In this document: positions 38,149 through 39,122 of the stretch, in pieces
Numbering within the stretch: the stretch's first letter is position 1
How the letters are laid out: every line of letters begins with the position of its first letter
Assembly: GCA_021777685.1 (NCBI GenBank)
Contig: JAJYDH010000002.1
Location: 1-39,122, forward strand
Length of the DNA stretch: 39,122 bases
DNA from: Planctomycetota bacterium
Lineage (GTDB): Bacteria; Planctomycetota; Planctomycetia; Isosphaerales; Isosphaeraceae
Reading direction: 5' to 3'
The notes under the pieces: model-generated
The model's database searches: none
Seen by the model: only the letters and a program-made list of their open reading frames with translations
Told to the model about the DNA's origin: nothing
Position numbers and translations under genes: made by a program

Positions 38149-39122
38149 ATGCGACCCGCCCGCGTCCTCCCCGTCCTTGCGATGCTCCTCGGTGCCTGCG
38201 CCGCCCCCTTCGAGGAGTCGCGGGCCGAGCCGCCGGCCGGGGAGGGGTGGGCGTTCTCGTATCCGGCGGGGGCCGACCCGGCGAAGAGCCTGATCGACCT
38301 CCGATCGCTCAACGAGCCGGTCGCCGGACAGTCTGGCTTCGTCAGGCTCTCGGCCAACGGCGACGACTTCGTGCTCGGCGACGGCTCCCCCGCTCGCTTC
38401 TGGGCGATCGGGTCGGAAGTCTTCCGGGGCAATCCCGCCGACATGAAGAAGCACGCCCGGTTCCTCGCCGGCCTCGGCGTCAACATGGTCCGGCTCCACG
38501 CCCAGATCTGCCCGCCGGGGCCGAACTCGAACCTCACCGACGTCAACGAGAAGGAGATCGACGGCATCTGGCGCTTCGTCGCCGAGCTGAAGGCCCAGGG
38601 GATCTACGCGACGATCTCCCCGTACTGGGCCCACTCGGCCGACGCGACCCGGTGGGGGATCGAGGGGCACAACGCCCCCGGCGCCCTCTGGGGCCTGCTC
38701 TTCTTCGACGAGACCCTGCAAAAAGGCTACAAGGCGTGGGCCGCCGCCCTCTACTCGCGGCCGAATCCCTACACCGGCGTCCCCCTGGCGAAGGACCCCG
38801 CCGTCGCCATCATCCAGGTCCAGAACGAGGACAGCCTCCTCTTCTACACGATGATGGGGCTCCAACCGGCGCAGAAAGCCCGGCTCGGCAGGAAGTTCGC
38901 CGCCTGGCTCGCCGCGAAGTACGGAAAGGCCGGCCAGATCCCGAAAGCCTGGGCCGGTGCCAGGCACGCGGACGACGACCTCGGGGCCGGCCGCGTCGGG
39001 CTCCTCCAGCCGTGGGAGACCCTCAAGCCGATCGCCGGGGGCATGGGCGTCCGGGCCTCGGACCAGTTCCGATTCCTCGTCGAGACGCAGCGGGATTTCT
39101 ATGCGGCCATGAGGCGGTTCTA
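38149..39122 (+). CDS. Glycoside-hydrolase-like lipoprotein, cut by the window end
   Basis: No stop occurs before the end of the window, so the ORF track omits it. The product has a lipoprotein signal ('VLPVLAMLLGAC') with the lipobox Cys, then a beta-rich section and a TIM-barrel-like segment ('ANGDDFVLGDGSPARFWAIG', 'FLAGLGVNMVRLHAQ', 'IYATISPYWAHSADATRWG', 'VAIIQVQNEDSLLFYT'). The Glu in QNED is the candidate acid/base of clan GH-A enzymes. The glycan substrate cannot be given. Of two in-frame ATGs, 38149 has the better spacing to GAGGA (38136-38140) than 38143. Confidence 0.75.
   Translation, partial: MRPARVLPVLAMLLGACAAPFEESRAEPPAGEGWAFSYPAGADPAKSLIDLRSLNEPVAGQSGFVRLSANGDDFVLGDGSPARFWAIGSEVFRGNPADMKKHARFLAGLGVNMVRLHAQICPPGPNSNLTDVNEKEIDGIWRFVAELKAQGIYATISPYWAHSADATRWGIEGHNAPGALWGLLFFDETLQKGYKAWAAALYSRPNPYTGVPLAKDPAVAIIQVQNEDSLLFYTMMGLQPAQKARLGRKFAAWLAAKYGKAGQIPKAWAGARHADDDLGAGRVGLLQPWETLKPIAGGMGVRASDQFRFLVETQRDFYAAMRRF

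Noticed and set aside
36904-38967. 687-residue minus-strand ORF opposite the gluconolactonase and lipoprotein genes
   Set aside because: It runs straight through a palindromic repeat and two genes with clear domains on the plus strand.

Overview
The window reads as chromosomal DNA from a high-GC planctomycete, most likely of the Isosphaeraceae/Gemmataceae type. I infer this from the protein families and did not search any database. The indicators are DUF1501 and DUF1080 (3-keto-disaccharide hydrolase) proteins, an SHD1-like tail on a serine protease, PEP-CTERM sorting signals, a zinc-finger plus Ser/Thr kinase plus TPR protein near an ECF sigma factor, Gly/Tyr-rich secreted proteins, and strong use of GTG/TTG starts and G-rich ribosome binding sites.

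Layout: (1) 1-4.9 kb holds a dispersed palindromic repeat, a protoglobin divergent from an Rrf2 regulator, a secreted alpha/beta hydrolase, a Tat-exported DUF1501 protein and the Ada alkylation-repair protein. (2) 4.9-10.1 kb is mostly secreted or envelope genes: a Gly/Phe-rich protein translationally coupled to a subtilase, a DUF1080 protein, a Gly/Tyr-rich protein, a 99-residue protein and an esterase-like hydrolase. (3) 10.1-16.6 kb holds a decayed region, a membrane-anchored unknown, an acyl-CoA synthetase-like enzyme, a 518-bp inverted-repeat-bounded cassette carrying a GxxExxY (PDDEXK_3) gene, an FHA/zinc-ribbon/kinase protein, a small membrane protein and TyrA. (4) 16.7-21.4 kb is a purine cluster with a PurS-PurL fusion, a NYN-domain protein and PurQ.

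(5) 21.7-26.5 kb is the most unusual part. It is a one-direction array of 24 tRNA-like genes, packed 3-70 nt apart, interrupted by a trypsin-like protease gene and by one small uncharacterised gene. Folding by eye gives Val, Pro, Thr, Gly | Asn, Ser, Gly, Gln, Gln, Leu, Leu, Asp, Tyr, Met, Met, Leu, Val, Ala, Ser | Ser, His, Trp, Arg, Arg. Many of these tRNAs are aberrant in systematic ways. Eight have C instead of the near-universal U at position 33. Three Leu-anticodon tRNAs have a short class I variable region. Two adjacent CAU tRNAs have shortened D arms. None encodes CCA, and 15 of 24 are followed by CT directly after the discriminator base. No Lys, Glu, Ile, Phe or Cys tRNA was found. 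This looks like an accessory tRNA array of the kind seen on mobile elements, with a noncanonical tRNA set. It is my best candidate for an undescribed system.

(6) 26.5-39.1 kb returns to ordinary genes: SDR oxidoreductase, BON-like protein, glycosyltransferase 2, YjbQ, a small unknown, RarA, ECF sigma factor, a PEP-CTERM protein followed by a PEP-CTERM remnant, a zinc-finger/kinase/TPR protein, a gluconolactonase-like protein, and a glycoside-hydrolase-like lipoprotein that runs off the end. A G/C-rich inverted repeat of related sequence recurs in four intergenic gaps.
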